Part shown: positions 13,301 through 24,569 of the stretch, one piece after another
How the letters are laid out: the number at the start of each line of letters is the position of its first letter
Position numbering within the stretch: position 1 is the stretch's first letter
Translations under genes and position numbers: made by a program
Assembly: GCA_028023455.1 (NCBI GenBank)
Contig: JAQFVV010012507.1
Location: 2,055,456-2,119,455 of the forward strand
Direction: 5' to 3'
Source of the DNA: Epiperipatus broadwayi
Taxonomy: Eukaryota; Onychophora; Udeonychophora; Euonychophora; Peripatidae
DNA: 64,000 nucleotides
The notes under the pieces: generated by a model
Seen by the model: only the letters and a program-made list of their open reading frames with translations
Told to the model about the DNA's origin: nothing
The model's database searches: none

Positions 13301-14821
13301 TCTTTCTATCTATGTAAGTACTTATCTGTTTATGTATATATATATCTAAGAACATCGAAATGTCTATTCTATTTTAGAAAATCAGTCAGATGATTTGGAC
13401 AGATATTTTCACATTTTTGAAATTATTTCACTAATAACATCTGTTAAAAATTATTAATTTATATATATATGAAGACTTAGTATTTTCATGGAAAGCCTAT
13501 TTGTTAAATATGAATTTAGTTAGATTAAATTTATTAAAAGATTTACATACACGAAATGATCATGTGACAAAATTTGAGATAATAGTAATATAAATGTATA
13601 ATTTTTATTTTTTAGCTGTAAAATTAAAAATAAAATGATAATTTTGGGGGTTCAATTTTTATTTTTGAAAAAAAAAAAAAAAAAAAAAAAAAGATTAAAA
13701 TCCTTATCTACGAAGAAACTAAGCATATGAGAAAAGTTGTCATCATTTGGTATACAAATAGAGTATTTTTTTAAAAATCATTTTTTTTGGTAAAAAAAAA
13801 ACAATTAGTCAAGGAAGTCATGTGATTAGATATATTATTGATGACAGTGTTTTATTTTAAATATGCGTGGGAAATAGAATTCAGTGGCGGTGAGTTTAAT
13901 AGTGATCTCAGCTTGAAATCTGATACTAAATTGATCTCATTCTCAATAAGAAATAATTTTGCAAAACAGCATAATATTATGAAGCTTACAACTGTGACTA
14001 AAGGCTAACTATTATTGACCCAACCATATACCATATCTCACTAAAAAGAATGGAAAAGGAAAATACTTCTGAGAGAAGTTTCCAGCAAGTTTTATATATT
14101 GATCCACCAAAAACCATAGTTGTCTCAATTTATGTTATTCTGAAAATGAATATTATTGTTAAACTGAATCCTTAAATTCGATAAAGTAGAAAAGGGTAAA
14201 TGGATGAAAATCCTTATTGAGAAAGCTATAATAACCAAAATATGCAATGAAATTGTTGCAGAAATTGCTATCTGCAAGTTTTACAAGAAGAGAAGCTCAA
14301 TTAGGCAACTACAAAAATTAAAAAAGAAAAAAAAATACAGAAAAATAAAATCATAACCATAAAGTATTGAAATATTCTTTACATTTATAAATGATACATT
14401 ATAAAGAAATTAATAATTAAAAATAATGAATAATTTTTTAGTAGTTTTTTTTTTTTTTACTTGATTAAAACTATATAATGATATTCTTATTTTCAAATTA
14501 AAAAGGAGAAGGTTCAAGTTAAAGTTAGTTTTCTCTATTATGGAATAATTTTGTATAGGGTTTTGATTTTTGTAATGGAATAACTTATCTAAATTAAATG
14601 TTAATTAAAAATATTAGAAGGTAATGATAATTACATGTTTTGTATGAAATCATGTGTATTGTATGTATAAAATTGATAATATGAATTAACTTTCAGTTTG
14701 TTACATTATCATTTTCTAATTTTTTTCTTTTTCTTTTGCTTAGTTAACTTATTAAATAATAATAAATAAATAATTTCTGGTTCATCGTAGAGTCATACTT
14801 TAATATGAATCTATATCTAAA
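10323..14821. other. AT-rich sequence between the two transposon copies
   Basis: No gene was recognised. Notable low-complexity items are a T run followed by an equal A run at about 11653-11687 and a long A run at about 13667-13692. Confidence 0.5.
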
Positions 14822-14823
14822 TA

Positions 14824-15996
14824 CACCTGGGTCTCTTTTTACATGGACTTATTTAACACGAGTTTGAAGTTACACGATTCATGTTTCACCGGAAGTCGAA
14901 CTCCGATAATGCGCTATTACTTTAAATAATAAATTCCGCGCACTTACATTATATTGAAAGTAATAGCACATTATTGGAATTCGACTTTCATCTTAGTAAT
15001 TTCAATATTTTCAGTGCTTTATAATAGTAAGATTTTATGCAATAATGAAATTAAAATCATGATTTCCACATTTTATGTATACACACATTAAATTTTACAA
15101 GATTATAATGTAAATTTGTTCAAACATTGCACGTGTTAATTTTGCATTTTAAATCACATTCTGTTTTTGCTTTTTTAAAAAAACATAATCAATTATTAAT
15201 CATTTAGTATCCGCAAGTTTATTTTTAAAAGGTGAGTAATAGCAGTGGGGACAATTAAATTTGACAATTAAAAATTAAAATCTGATTTTTAATTGTAATT
15301 AACAACTTAAAAATTACTTACGGTGACTTGAAATTAATGTGATGTAAAATGAAATTTGATTTTTAAACAGAATTGAAAATTAAAAAATTAAAGACAAAAA
15401 TAAGAATTTAATTTTTAGTAGTTAGTTTTAATTAAATTTTTCCCAGCAGTGGTGAATAAATGTCTTTTTATTATCATAAGTCTAAGTTCATAAACAATTA
15501 ATAAAATCATCGTCTCAAAGATTAATTACTAATTACGTTGTCAACAGAAAACCATTAACACAACATGAGAGTGAACTTAGCGCTAGTTGTATTTCCTCTT
15601 GTGAGAATCTGATTTTTTACCAGTTTATTAACGAACGTGTTTTTCGGCAAATAGCGAGAATAATTAAAACTTGTATAAAAATGTAAATTACTGTACTGTA
15701 AATTATGCATAAAAATATATTATTTTGAATAAAATTAAATATAGTTAAAAAAAGTTTGTCTTGTATCAATTTTTTTCAAATTTGAAATTTTTTATTAGTC
15801 ATATTTTATTTTCTTATTTTTTTTTTTTGCGTGAATTTTAAAGTAATTTTACGTTGGTGCTTTGCTTTTACACGAATTTTAAAAAATCACAGACCGCATC
15901 CCCCCTTTTCAATGTAAGTTACGTCTATCTTTGCGTGATTTTGTTTGCACATGTTTTCTGAGGAACCTATATATCGCATAAAACGAGACCCAGGTG
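14824..15996 (-). mobile_element. non-autonomous DNA transposon, copy 2
   Basis: This 1173-bp relative of the element at 9355 lies in reverse orientation. Its ends are CACCTGGGTCTC and GAGACCCAGGTG, flanked by TA on both sides. Long blocks match copy 1 in reverse complement, including the segment with ATTTTATGCATAATTTACAG-like sequence and the G-rich AAAGGGGGGAT-type subterminal block. It is about 200 bp longer than copy 1, the extra sequence lying around 15270-15540. There is no coding capacity. Confidence 0.85.
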
Positions 15997-15998
15997 TA

Positions 15999-16655
15999 TA
16001 TTGCAAAAAGTTTATTATAAATAGACATGTATATTTTCTTTTGTTCACAATCATAACTATTAAGGTCTTTGTGATTCCAAAGCTAATTTGGACTTAATTT
16101 ATGATATATATGTGTGAATATATAAGTTTGGATATCTATGTACATTTTTTTTTAATTATGTGATGGTGCTAAGTTCATCAAATCATCTTTAAAGTTCATT
16201 TACTTTTAATTATATATTTTATGATAAGTACTATTTTACTGATATCCAATATACTTATGTTACAACATAACACAGATAATTGATTGATATAATGATCCCA
16301 ATATATTTTGGTATATAGAATTATTTTTATAGTTATTTTTAATACTTAAGCATGTACATGCAAATGAAACATTGATTACTTGTATAATATGCTCTAACTT
16401 TGGCATTGGCTAGATGATAAATAACTTAAATCCAAGCACACACACAATGACTTCTGATTCTTGATGATTATTGCTGGGTATACTTAATTTTTGATTTATA
16501 TGATGCATATTATTTACTACCAGTGCTGATTTTTGTTAATTTTATATGCTTCTTAAAAATAGTCATGTATTTGTTGATTACTATTCATTGCTTTTCAGTT
16601 TGTTGATTTGTATCACTCCAAATACCCCCATGTTCATATTGTTAAACACACACAC
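15999..16655. other. AT-rich sequence, no gene seen
   Basis: Nothing recognised, apart from a short CA repeat at about 16645-16661 that abuts the PLE 3' end. Confidence 0.5.
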
Positions 16656-16859
16656 ACACACTTATATATATATAAAATAAATAAAATATCCGTTAATTAA
16701 AAACAATATTGTAATTATAATTGAAATAATATTTTTAACGGTTTATAAACAATTACAAACAATCTTAAAATCCGCAGAAGTACTTTCGGTTACTTTCTAA
16801 CCTGCCTCAACTGCCATTAAATTTAAAAACCAAAAGCGGAAGCAAACATCATCAATTCA

Positions 16860-17362
16860 AATTCCACGAATCTCGTATTTTAATGTTAGAAGCTTGTCGA
16901 TTTATTAAATGCGTTTTATTCCTGTTTATAAAAATTGCCTCTTTATCTTTTCTTTTACTATGGTTTCTCTCTTCATGAAGAATTTTCACATTTTCAAAAT
17001 TAAATTTAAATTTATATTTACATGGTTTTTCGTGATCAAAAAAAAACTGACGGATATATTAAATCACCATTATTTTTATTTTTTACACGCTTATATAACA
17101 ATTCATGTTCCTTCAATCTTTTCTCAATACTGCACCTAGATTCACCTATATATGACAGCTTACAATCACAAAAAAATTGATATATGACATTACCTTTTTG
17201 CTTGACAGGTATGACATCCTTAGAATTATTGACTAATTTATTAATATTGTTTGGAACGTAGAATGAAACATTAAAAACATTCTTATATAAATCCTTAAAA
17301 AATTTTACTTGTGCATTTGAAATAAATGGAATAGATATCCATTTTTTACTATTAATCTTCAT
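16860..17362 (-). pseudogene. PLE GIY-YIG endonuclease fragment
   Basis: Reading from 17362 down, the frame carries FISNAQVKFFKDLYKN and then the GIY-YIG core: VIYQFFCDCKLSYIGESR followed by IEKRLKEHE. A CxC pair sits between the two core strands, as in PLE endonucleases. The frame stops at 17036 through a T-run indel; the downstream frame continues to about 16860 with ENVKILHEERNHSKRK and INRQASNIKIRDSWN. The inverted arm at 18024-18294 preserves this C-terminus in a single open frame. Confidence 0.88.
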
Positions 17363-17470
17363 TTCTTTTAAATTATAATAATTTTTTTTAAAATTGACAT
17401 AAAGTATTGTTTATTTGTTCCATTTTATAACCAACATTAAGCAAGACCTTGGCAAATATCTCAATATTTT

Positions 17471-18023
17471 TCAGTTTATCACTTTGGTAATGACATAATT
17501 TTTCATTCCGAAACAAAAAGATTTAAAACTTGCCATCTTATGCATCATTGGTACTTTTGATTTACAATTTATATATCCTCTTTTTTGCAGTGGCTTAATT
17601 ATTAGTTTATAATTTAATATACTGTTATCTCTTGTGATCATTAAATCTAAATAGTCACTCTTATTGTTCTGTTCTTTTTCAATAGTCCATTTCAAGCCAT
17701 TCAACTTATTTAATTCTTCTATAAGAAAATTTATACTATTAGTATTTCCACAAACAAAAACATCATCCACATATCTTTTGTAAATTTTAATATCTCCAAA
17801 AATACACATATTTAAAATACTACTCTCATATGTAGATAAAACAAAATTGCAAACTTGTGCAACTACAGGCAAACCCATAGGCCAACCTTTAGTCATTTTA
17901 TAATATTGACCTTCAAAAGATGCAACAATGTTATCATTAAAAAATTTTAAAGAATCAATGATAAATTTTATCATATATTTACAAATATTTTTACTTTTTA
18001 ATGCATGTTCAATTATTTTTATG
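17471..18023 (-). pseudogene. PLE reverse transcriptase fragment
   Basis: The frame contains PLE RT motifs in order: IKIIEHALKSKNICKYM, then YYKMTKGWPMGLPVVAQVCN (the usual G-PMG-P-S box), the catalytic YKRYVDDVFVCGN box, and DYLDLMITRD. RT copies the element's RNA at a target-primed site. The open frame extends to 18124, but sequence beyond 18023 is antisense to the inverted arm and not genuine protein. The N-terminal palm motif with the first Asp is missing. The frame ends at 17471, before the GIY-YIG part in another frame. Confidence 0.88.
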
Positions 18024-18430
18024 GAAAAGATTGAAGGAACATGAATTGTTATATAAGCGTGTAAAAAATAAAAATAATGGTGATTTAATATCTCCTTCAG
18101 TTTTCTTTGATTACGAAAAAGCATGTAAATATAAATTTAAATTTAATTTTGAAAATGTGAAAATTCTTCATGAAGAGAGAAACCATAGTAAAAGAAAAAA
18201 TAAAGAGGCAATTTTTATAAACAGGAATAAAATGCATTTAATAAATCGACAAGCTTCTAACATTAAAATACGAGATTCGTGGAATTTGAATTGATGACGT
18301 TTGCTTCTGCTTTTGGTTTTTGAATTTAATGGCAGTTGAGGCAGGTTAAAAAGTAACCGAAAGTACTTCTGCGGATTTTAAGGATTGTTTGTAATTGTTT
18401 TTAAACCGTTAAAAATATTATTTCAATTAT
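18024..18430 (+). repeat. 407-bp inverted copy of the PLE 3' end
   Basis: This arm is the reverse complement of 16717-17123 (both 407 bp). It encodes the GIY-YIG C-terminus in the opposite direction (KRLKEHELLYKRVKNKNN onward, stop near 18294) and the 3' UTR with GGCAGTTGAGGCAGGTTA. The two arms differ by scattered substitutions. Inverted 3' fragments joined to a truncated copy are a known feature of Penelope insertions. Confidence 0.9.
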
Positions 18431-18484
18431 GTATATATATATATATATATTGTCTATATTAAGATTAATATAATTAGAAGGGAC

Positions 18485-18545
18485 TAGAACTCAGACTTTT
18501 AAACTCCCTACAGCAATACACTCCATCTTATATAACCAATACACA
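18485..18545 (-). repeat. degenerate tRNA-like SINE head
   Basis: On the minus strand, ATGGAGTGTATTGCTGTAGG resembles an A-box region and GAGTTCTAGTCCC a B-box. The string AGTTTAAAAGTCTGAGTTCT parallels the S2 head at 1130-1165. It lies 3' of the hammerhead-like motif on the same strand. Too diverged for a firm call. Confidence 0.4.
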
Positions 18546-18578
18546 TTATTACATATACATGAAAAAGATAAATGATTT

Positions 18579-18620
18579 CCAATACACGTATTTCATGCTG
18601 AACCAGTACTCATCAGTTGA
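18579..18620 (-). ncRNA. hammerhead ribozyme-like motif
   Basis: Reading the minus strand, the core CUGAUGA (18616-18610) is followed by stem II, GUACUG-GUU-CAGCAU (18609-18595; six pairs with one A-C mismatch and a closing G-U). Then come GAAA (18594-18591), a very short stem III UACGUG ending in the UA cleavage position (18584-18583), and UUGG, which pairs with UCAA just before the core to close stem I. All conserved core bases are present. Minimal hammerheads with a tiny stem III are known in PLE terminal regions. Here the motif sits about 150 bp beyond the inverted PLE arm, on the PLE coding strand. Stem I is only four pairs, so activity is uncertain. Confidence 0.5.
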
Positions 18621-18699
18621 TCCAGGTCACCATCTCCCACACATATATTCAATCAGTGTTCAGTTTATATTAAGGCAATAAATCTTCAAACTTTAATGG

Positions 18700-20399
18700 A
18701 CAAGCTTCGATCTTCTCCACCCTTCAACTTGTCAGCCATCAATATTATTGAAAATTCGAGGATGGAACACTCAAAACCCTTGTTGATTCCAATATTATAA
18801 TATATAGGGTAAAGCTAGCTCTAAATAATCTCAAAAAAATATCATTTTGAAGTAGAAAAACAATTCCCTTAACTTTTTAAATATCTATTATAGTGGAGAG
18901 AATTTATTTTTTCCTTTTTTGTTAGCTCTCTAGCCAAAAATTTTATAAACTATCAATTCGATGGCTAATTGATTTATTTGGACTGGCGTTTTTAAAGAAA
19001 CAATCTAAATTTGAAAAAAAAAATCAAATTTAATTTATAATTTATGGCCAAATAGATTTGTCATCACTATATCATTTTTAATGCATGTTATTTATTATTA
19101 AAATTGCTGTATAGTTTCTTTAATACATTTTAGTTTATGACACATTTTTATAAATAGAATGTGTATATTTACTATTAGTTAATTACAATTGTTATTTAAG
19201 TGTATGAAAATATATAGATAAAACAATCTTATTAAACTTGGCATATGACAGAAGAGCCTTAAAAATGAGAATTGCCATTTTAATTCTAGATAGGGAGAGA
19301 ATGATAGACAAAACAAGAGTAAAAGTAACTATACAGGTATGTTTTGAAGCACAAATGTATCTACATATATGATGCATCATTTGCAATATGTCTTTATTTG
19401 ATATTTTGTGATGTTTTTTTTTTTTTTTTGAACTTTTTCAGCAACAAATATTAGTTCTATTTAATCTTTATAAAACAAATTTGCTTTGCCTCATTCTCTT
19501 AAAAATTCACACTCAAAGTCATCATATGTTTTTTAGAAAGTCTGTTACAATTTTATTTGCGTCATCTATTATTCATTTTTTTGAAGATATGCGTATAACA
19601 GTAGACTCAAAATCATTTCATCTATTAAGTCAAAGAAGATATTTTGTCAGATAGTATCTCATATTGTTTATAAGAAGAATATTGTTTTATATAAATATCA
19701 TTTCTAATTTGATTTTTTAAATTATAATCATTATTTTCAATAACTATTTAAAATATTTATTTAAAAAATTAAAAAAATATAGTCATAAAAGAAAAATGAA
19801 AAAAATAAAGTTAATTTGTTGTGTTACTAGATTCAATTGATTGATTTCTTTCAGTCTATTATTATAATGAAATAAATTTGCTTTTTATTATTATCAGCAT
19901 TAGTTACAATAAGTGTTGTAATATTTGTCTTGAAAGTAGAAAACAAATTTGCAGCCATTTAGACTACAAGTAGTAAAAGATACTTCTGAACATAAAAATA
20001 GGGCATACACTTTATAGGACATGAGCTAAATTGTATGAAATTAAGGCATTTGAAAATGTATACCATTACATGATGCCATTTGTAACCATTGGGGATTAAA
20101 TGAAAATATTCTACTTCTCATCTGAAAATTTATGATCATGGCATTTTACTTGTAATTTTATTTTATACTACTTTCTTCAAGTAGAATTTTTTATTCAGTG
20201 CCTTTAGGAAAATTCAAACTTTAAATTTTTTTAATGCATTCACTTGTTAGTAATAGTACCAATATTAGTATAAACACAATATTTTAAGAGATATTATTTT
20301 TCTCTTCTTCAGGTGTTGCTCATTTGACTAGTGACATTACAAGCATGGTATTGAAATCTAGTATCTTTAGATTTATGGATATATAATTTAAGGTGATTT
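18700..20399. other. AT-rich sequence, no gene seen
   Basis: No coding segment, RNA gene or repeat was recognised. Confidence 0.5.
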
Positions 20400-20780
20400 T
20401 TCCAACTGACTAGGCTATTCTGTCAAAGGCAACAGTTTTGAAAACTAGAAATGTTGGATAGAGGAAAAAGTTAAAAGAAAAAAAAATATGAAAGCTGCTG
20501 ATGTGAATATGATAAATAATTCTGCAACTTAACTTTGTATGATAATTCATAATGTTTGCAAACCATTAATTATTCTTGTCTTTACAAAACAATGAAATTA
20601 GAGAGATCTTCATAGACAAGTATAAAAAATTTCTATTGATTATTGCCTTTGATAAAATAGCCTAACTGGCTAGAATATCCTTTTAAATTCAGTATTCATG
20701 AATTTTAAGATCCCACATTCCCATGCTACTGCCATTGATCTGGCCATAAACAGAAGAGAGGAGAATAATAGCATTAAAAA
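20400..20780 (+). mobile_element. decayed PLE 3' end with tRNA-like tail (copy B)
   Basis: The block aligns along its length with 61000-61840: first the GIY-YIG C-terminal part (GAAATGTTGGATAGAGGAAA corresponds to the KILDREER coding segment), then the linker ATTGCCTTTGATAAAATAGC, then the tRNA-like tail, which is heavily mutated here (TTTTAAGATCCCACATTCCC in place of an intact B-box). It ends GAGAATAATA as the other copy does. Reading frames are full of stops. It lacks the hAT insertion found in the other copy, so it serves as an empty-site reference. Confidence 0.75.
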
Positions 20781-20933
20781 TATTATGTCATATAGTAACC
20801 TGTATATGATTAGTAACAATAGAATATATTTAAAAAGTTTAAATAAGTTTGAATTATTTGTAAAAAAAAAAAAAAAATTCACTGTTAATTATAGATGATG
20901 GAACTGGTCCAACATACAATTATATATATATAT

Positions 20934-22974
20934 TATAATGATCGAAATGAAAGTGAAGATCGAATCTAATCGCAAAAACAATATCTGCAACTACCAGGGC
21001 GCCATCTAGGCATTTAAACCTAGAAAAATTTATAGAGTAGGCAGATACGCGCTGTTAAGATTCCACTTTATTTAAATATTCCGATCGTTAGCCCAAGTCA
21101 CTAGTTCAGTGGAGTAGCAGAGATGATAAAATATAAATTTTATATCTTAAATATAAAAGAATAAAAGCCACTGCCAGAGATTAACACGTAAAATATTTAT
21201 TTACGCACATATAAAATAACATTTAAATTTTGAGGAAAAGTTTAACATTTTAGATTTTTATATTAACTTTTAATTTTACATTTAACTAAGTTTCAATGAG
21301 TTTAATATTTTATTTAGATAGTCAAGTATGAATAGACTACATAGATCTGCATTTGAAAAGAAAATATTCTTCCCTGATTTAACCTTAGGCAACAAATTTC
21401 GCAACCAAACTGGCGCCAATCCATCTGATACATTCATGTATTTAATGTAGCATGATACGACAACACAAAATACTATACTGTCAGGCATGTACATCTGATC
21501 AGTAAGTAGATTAGAGAAGACATTGTCTCTCCACCAACAGGAATGTGACATCTGTTGGCGAGAAGAACAATAAACATAAAACTCCATAGGAATGGACTGC
21601 GGTCCTTTGCCGTCTTACAAATCCATCCATAGGCAAACAGAGGGTGTGTGGTGTATATCTATAATCCTGCCCGTAGCAGACCTCATACTACATCTACAGT
21701 TACACAAATATATCCAATCCATTGAACCAATTCAACTACGAAATGAATAACCTAAGATTACCCTCCCTTAATATAACTTTACAAAACTATATAGCCATTC
21801 ACGCCCGACTTAAATTTAACATTTAAATACGTTCGCACAGATTATTTTTATAAATTTGTTTTTAAAATGTTGAGTATAGATCGGCTGAACAGATTCCACG
21901 GTCAAAAACATCCAAATTAAACACAATCGATCAAAATACAAAATCATCTATAATGTCAATTGCAAAAGGGAATACACAAGGCCCCGTGGCATTCATTGTA
22001 AGATGCCCGCATTAACATCGTTGACCTATATATTCCAATCAACCGTGAAAACTTCAACATAATCAACTGCTAACGAATCTATGCAACGTCTATACCCAAC
22101 CTAAATTTCATCATTTAAAATTTAAACAATAAATAATTTATACAATAAGAAAAAAAAATAGAAATGATTTTTATCAATCGGAAAACATATAAAATTAAAC
22201 ATTATTAATTTGATTTTAAACTAAAAAAAAGTCAGATAGAAGTTCAGAAGCTTGAACGAAAGTTCTTAATTATTTTTCAATTTAGAGTTCATGTCAATAT
22301 AGCTTACGGTAGAAGAGTCCAGGTTTCTGCTTTTAATTCCCGTGACGCCTCCATTGGAAGATAATGTTCTGGAGATGGCAATAGCTGGTTCAAGGTATCA
22401 CAGTCTTTTCCTTTTTCTTTTAAATAGAGAGTGTGGTATGTGTGTCCTACCACAACTCTCAAACACACAACGCTGGAACTCAATATTTCTCTTTTTATAG
22501 TAAATCTCCAGATTGAATGAACAAAGACGTCACTAATCGAAATTTTTGTTCGGGTCCGGGCTGAGGCTTGGTGCTTCCATTGGTCAAGCTAAAATCTCTT
22601 TATTCTCTTATCTATCTTTCATCAGATCATTTTAATTATACAAGAGCCCAAGGCTAGTTTGGTTTTCGATAATTCATAAACAATCATTTCCATTTACAGA
22701 TTACAGGAATTAATTAATACCTGTTTTTATTTTTACTTACGTTATTTCTTTTTTAAACTATTTTTATATTTAAATCTTTTTTTATAAAAAAAATACATTC
22801 AAATACCTTTTTTTATTTATTTAAAAAAAAAAAAAATTTAAAGTTTAGCATCTGTGCGAATATATACGTTTAACAAACATTTTAATTTTAGCGTTTAGTT
22901 TTTTTTTCTTTTATTTGCGAACTTTTAAGTTTTTATTTTAAATTAATGTAACGACATATTTATATATCGTTACA
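20934..22974 (-). mobile_element. solo LTR-like element 1
   Basis: This is a 2041-bp non-coding block of clearly higher G+C. On the minus strand it begins TGTAACGA (at 22974) and ends in GATCATTATA, probably a mutated CATTACA. ATAT flanks it on both sides as a 4-bp TSD, though the flanks are TA-rich. The first 27 bases form a hairpin (TGTAACGA...TCGTTACA). A TATA box (CTATAAAAAG, 22491-22500) lies about 480 bp in. This matches a solo Ty3/gypsy-type LTR with a U3 promoter; the family is inferred from ends and layout only. Confidence 0.55.
22491..22500 (-). promoter_or_regulatory. TATA box of LTR-like element 1
   Basis: The minus strand reads CTATAAAAAG within the LTR, in a G+C-balanced setting. 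It would drive transcription towards lower coordinates. Confidence 0.45.
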
Positions 22975-23835
22975 ATATATATATTCTTGATCCAATATCT
23001 ATGTTATAATGATAGCTTTCTATGTTTCATTTCCATAGAATACATTTGATAAAATAATAGTTCTATGTGAATTCATTTAGTTGATATAATTATAAATCTA
23101 TGATAAATATTCTAATGGAAAGTCTCTATCACAATTGAATATCAAATTTCTTGTTTCTATATAAAAGGTTACCAAGTTGTTTACATTAATTCATTTTCTC
23201 AAGTTGATAATTATTCAAACGAAACTTTGTAATGTTTATTCATTAATTAACAAATTGATAGTAAATTAAATTTTTTGAACATTAGATTATATCAAAGTCA
23301 TTATAAGAAATTGCATTCAAAATATTAGAACATTTCATTGACCATTTTTTTGAATTGCACATATAATACAATTATTACCAGCAGCTAATGTTGAAACCAA
23401 AAAGATGAAATTCTTCTTTTAGTCCTATATCACATTCTGATTAATCTATCTATACATTAATCCAAAGATCACTATTCTAAAAATGGAAAGTAAAATTGGA
23501 GCTAGTGAATATTTTTTTAAACATCAGATTTTATCCACAAATTTCATAGTAGTAACAATTCTTTTTTCATATCTGTGGGAATTAAAAGTGATTTAAGAAA
23601 TAAATTACCCATGTCAATGTTAGATTTGAGAGAATTGAGAGTGTTCCTCTGTCAGAAAGGTTATATAATGAACATGTTTCCTCAGAAACTGCGATAATAC
23701 AGAAAATGTTTGAAGTGCACAAAAACAGTGCCAGTGAAGATGATATGGAAGTGATGTTGGAGAATCATTTAAACAGATATATCTCATTATAAATGCTGCA
23801 TATTGACATTGCAAAAATGTCCTGCTTGGTTAATA
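22975..23835. other. AT-rich sequence, no gene seen
   Basis: Nothing recognised. A 64-codon minus frame at 23620-23814 has no known motif. Confidence 0.5.
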
Positions 23836-23956
23836 TAGTGATGGGCTTTGGAGGTCAAAACTCATGGATCACCATTTGAGTTCTTTTACTTCCAATTTTC
23901 AAACTTTTTTTGCACTCCTAAGCAATAAATCATTCAGCTATTATTGATTTTATTAT

Positions 23957-23960
<4 letters not shown>
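23836..23960 (+). repeat. tRNA-derived SINE with ATT-rich tail (S2, second copy)
   Basis: The head TATAGTGATGGGCTTTGGAG and the following CATGGATCACCATTTGAG align with the S2 head at 1120-1165. The body contains GCACTCCTAAGCAATAAAT and the tail has ATT repeats (CAGCTATTATTGATTTTATT), again as at 1200-1260. It runs straight into a TA microsatellite. Confidence 0.6.
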
Positions 23961-24001
<41 letters not shown>

Positions 24002-24009
24002 AAATCATG

Positions 24010-24047
<38 letters not shown>

Positions 24048-24058
24048 CATGATTTTGA
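23961..24058. repeat. TA microsatellite with a TA-centred hairpin
   Basis: A TA run to about 23998 is followed by a perfect inverted pair, TCAAAATCATGT (23999-24010) and ACATGATTTTGA (24047-24058), enclosing a second TA run. The whole 60 bp can fold as one hairpin. A similar arrangement occurs at 59465-59516. Confidence 0.85.
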
Positions 24059-24275
24059 CAAATCAGTCCAGTATTAGGACTAAATGTTTTAAATTAAAAT
24101 GGCACCAAGAAAAGCCAAGAGATATGGAAAATATTATCCTTTAAAGTGTTTTGAATGTTCTCCAAGAATTTTTATTTATGAATAATTCATGTATAGTATT
24201 AATTATATTAAATTTGAAACCATTAGGTGAATAGAGAATTATATCAAATTTATTAAGCACTAGTAGATGATCTAA

Positions 24276-24569
24276 TAATAACATGAAAGGTTAAAACCTT
24301 CAACAGAAGCACCTTAAAAATGCTTATGTGGCAGCCAATCAGATGTAATACTGACTGCACATGGAACTCTCAATTCAAGAACACAAGCCAGAACTATGAG
24401 AAAAAGATGGAACCAGTAGAGAAGAAGATGGGTTCCATCTTTTTCTTATAGTTCTGGCTTGTGTTCTTGAATTGAGAGTTCCATGTGCAGTCAGTATTAC
24501 ATCTGATTGGCTGTCACATAAGCATCTTTAAGACGCTTCTGTCAAAGGTTTTAGTCTTTCACGTTATTA
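24276..24569. mobile_element. 294-bp foldback (palindromic) MITE
   Basis: Two arms of about 135 bp are near-perfect reverse complements (roughly 95 per cent by eye), separated by a 16-nt loop at 24415-24430. The ends read TAATAACATGAAAG and CTTTCACGTTATTA; the inner arm ends are AGATGGAACC and GGTTCCATCT. There is no coding capacity. Arm identity is much higher than in other palindromes of the window, suggesting a recent insertion or ongoing correction between arms. Confidence 0.9.

Larger units (their letters stand above)
16660..18023 (-). mobile_element. 5'-truncated Penelope-like element (copy 1)
   Basis: The minus strand encodes the C-terminal half of a PLE: reverse transcriptase, then a GIY-YIG endonuclease, the domain order that defines canonical PLEs. 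The element stops abruptly at 18023 within the RT, where an inverted copy of its own 3' end begins (18024-18430). The 3' end (low coordinates) runs into an AC/TA simple repeat near 16645-16675. The same happens in copy 2 at 45757, so this is the natural 3' terminus. Frameshifts at T runs (for example about 17037-17044) show it is inactive. Confidence 0.9.

Noticed and set aside
16909-17139. 76-codon plus-strand frame
   Set aside because: Antisense to the PLE GIY-YIG region.
18025-18124. N-terminal part of the minus-strand PLE RT frame
   Set aside because: It is read through the inverted 3' arm; the resemblance to other frames here shows it is not protein sequence of the RT.
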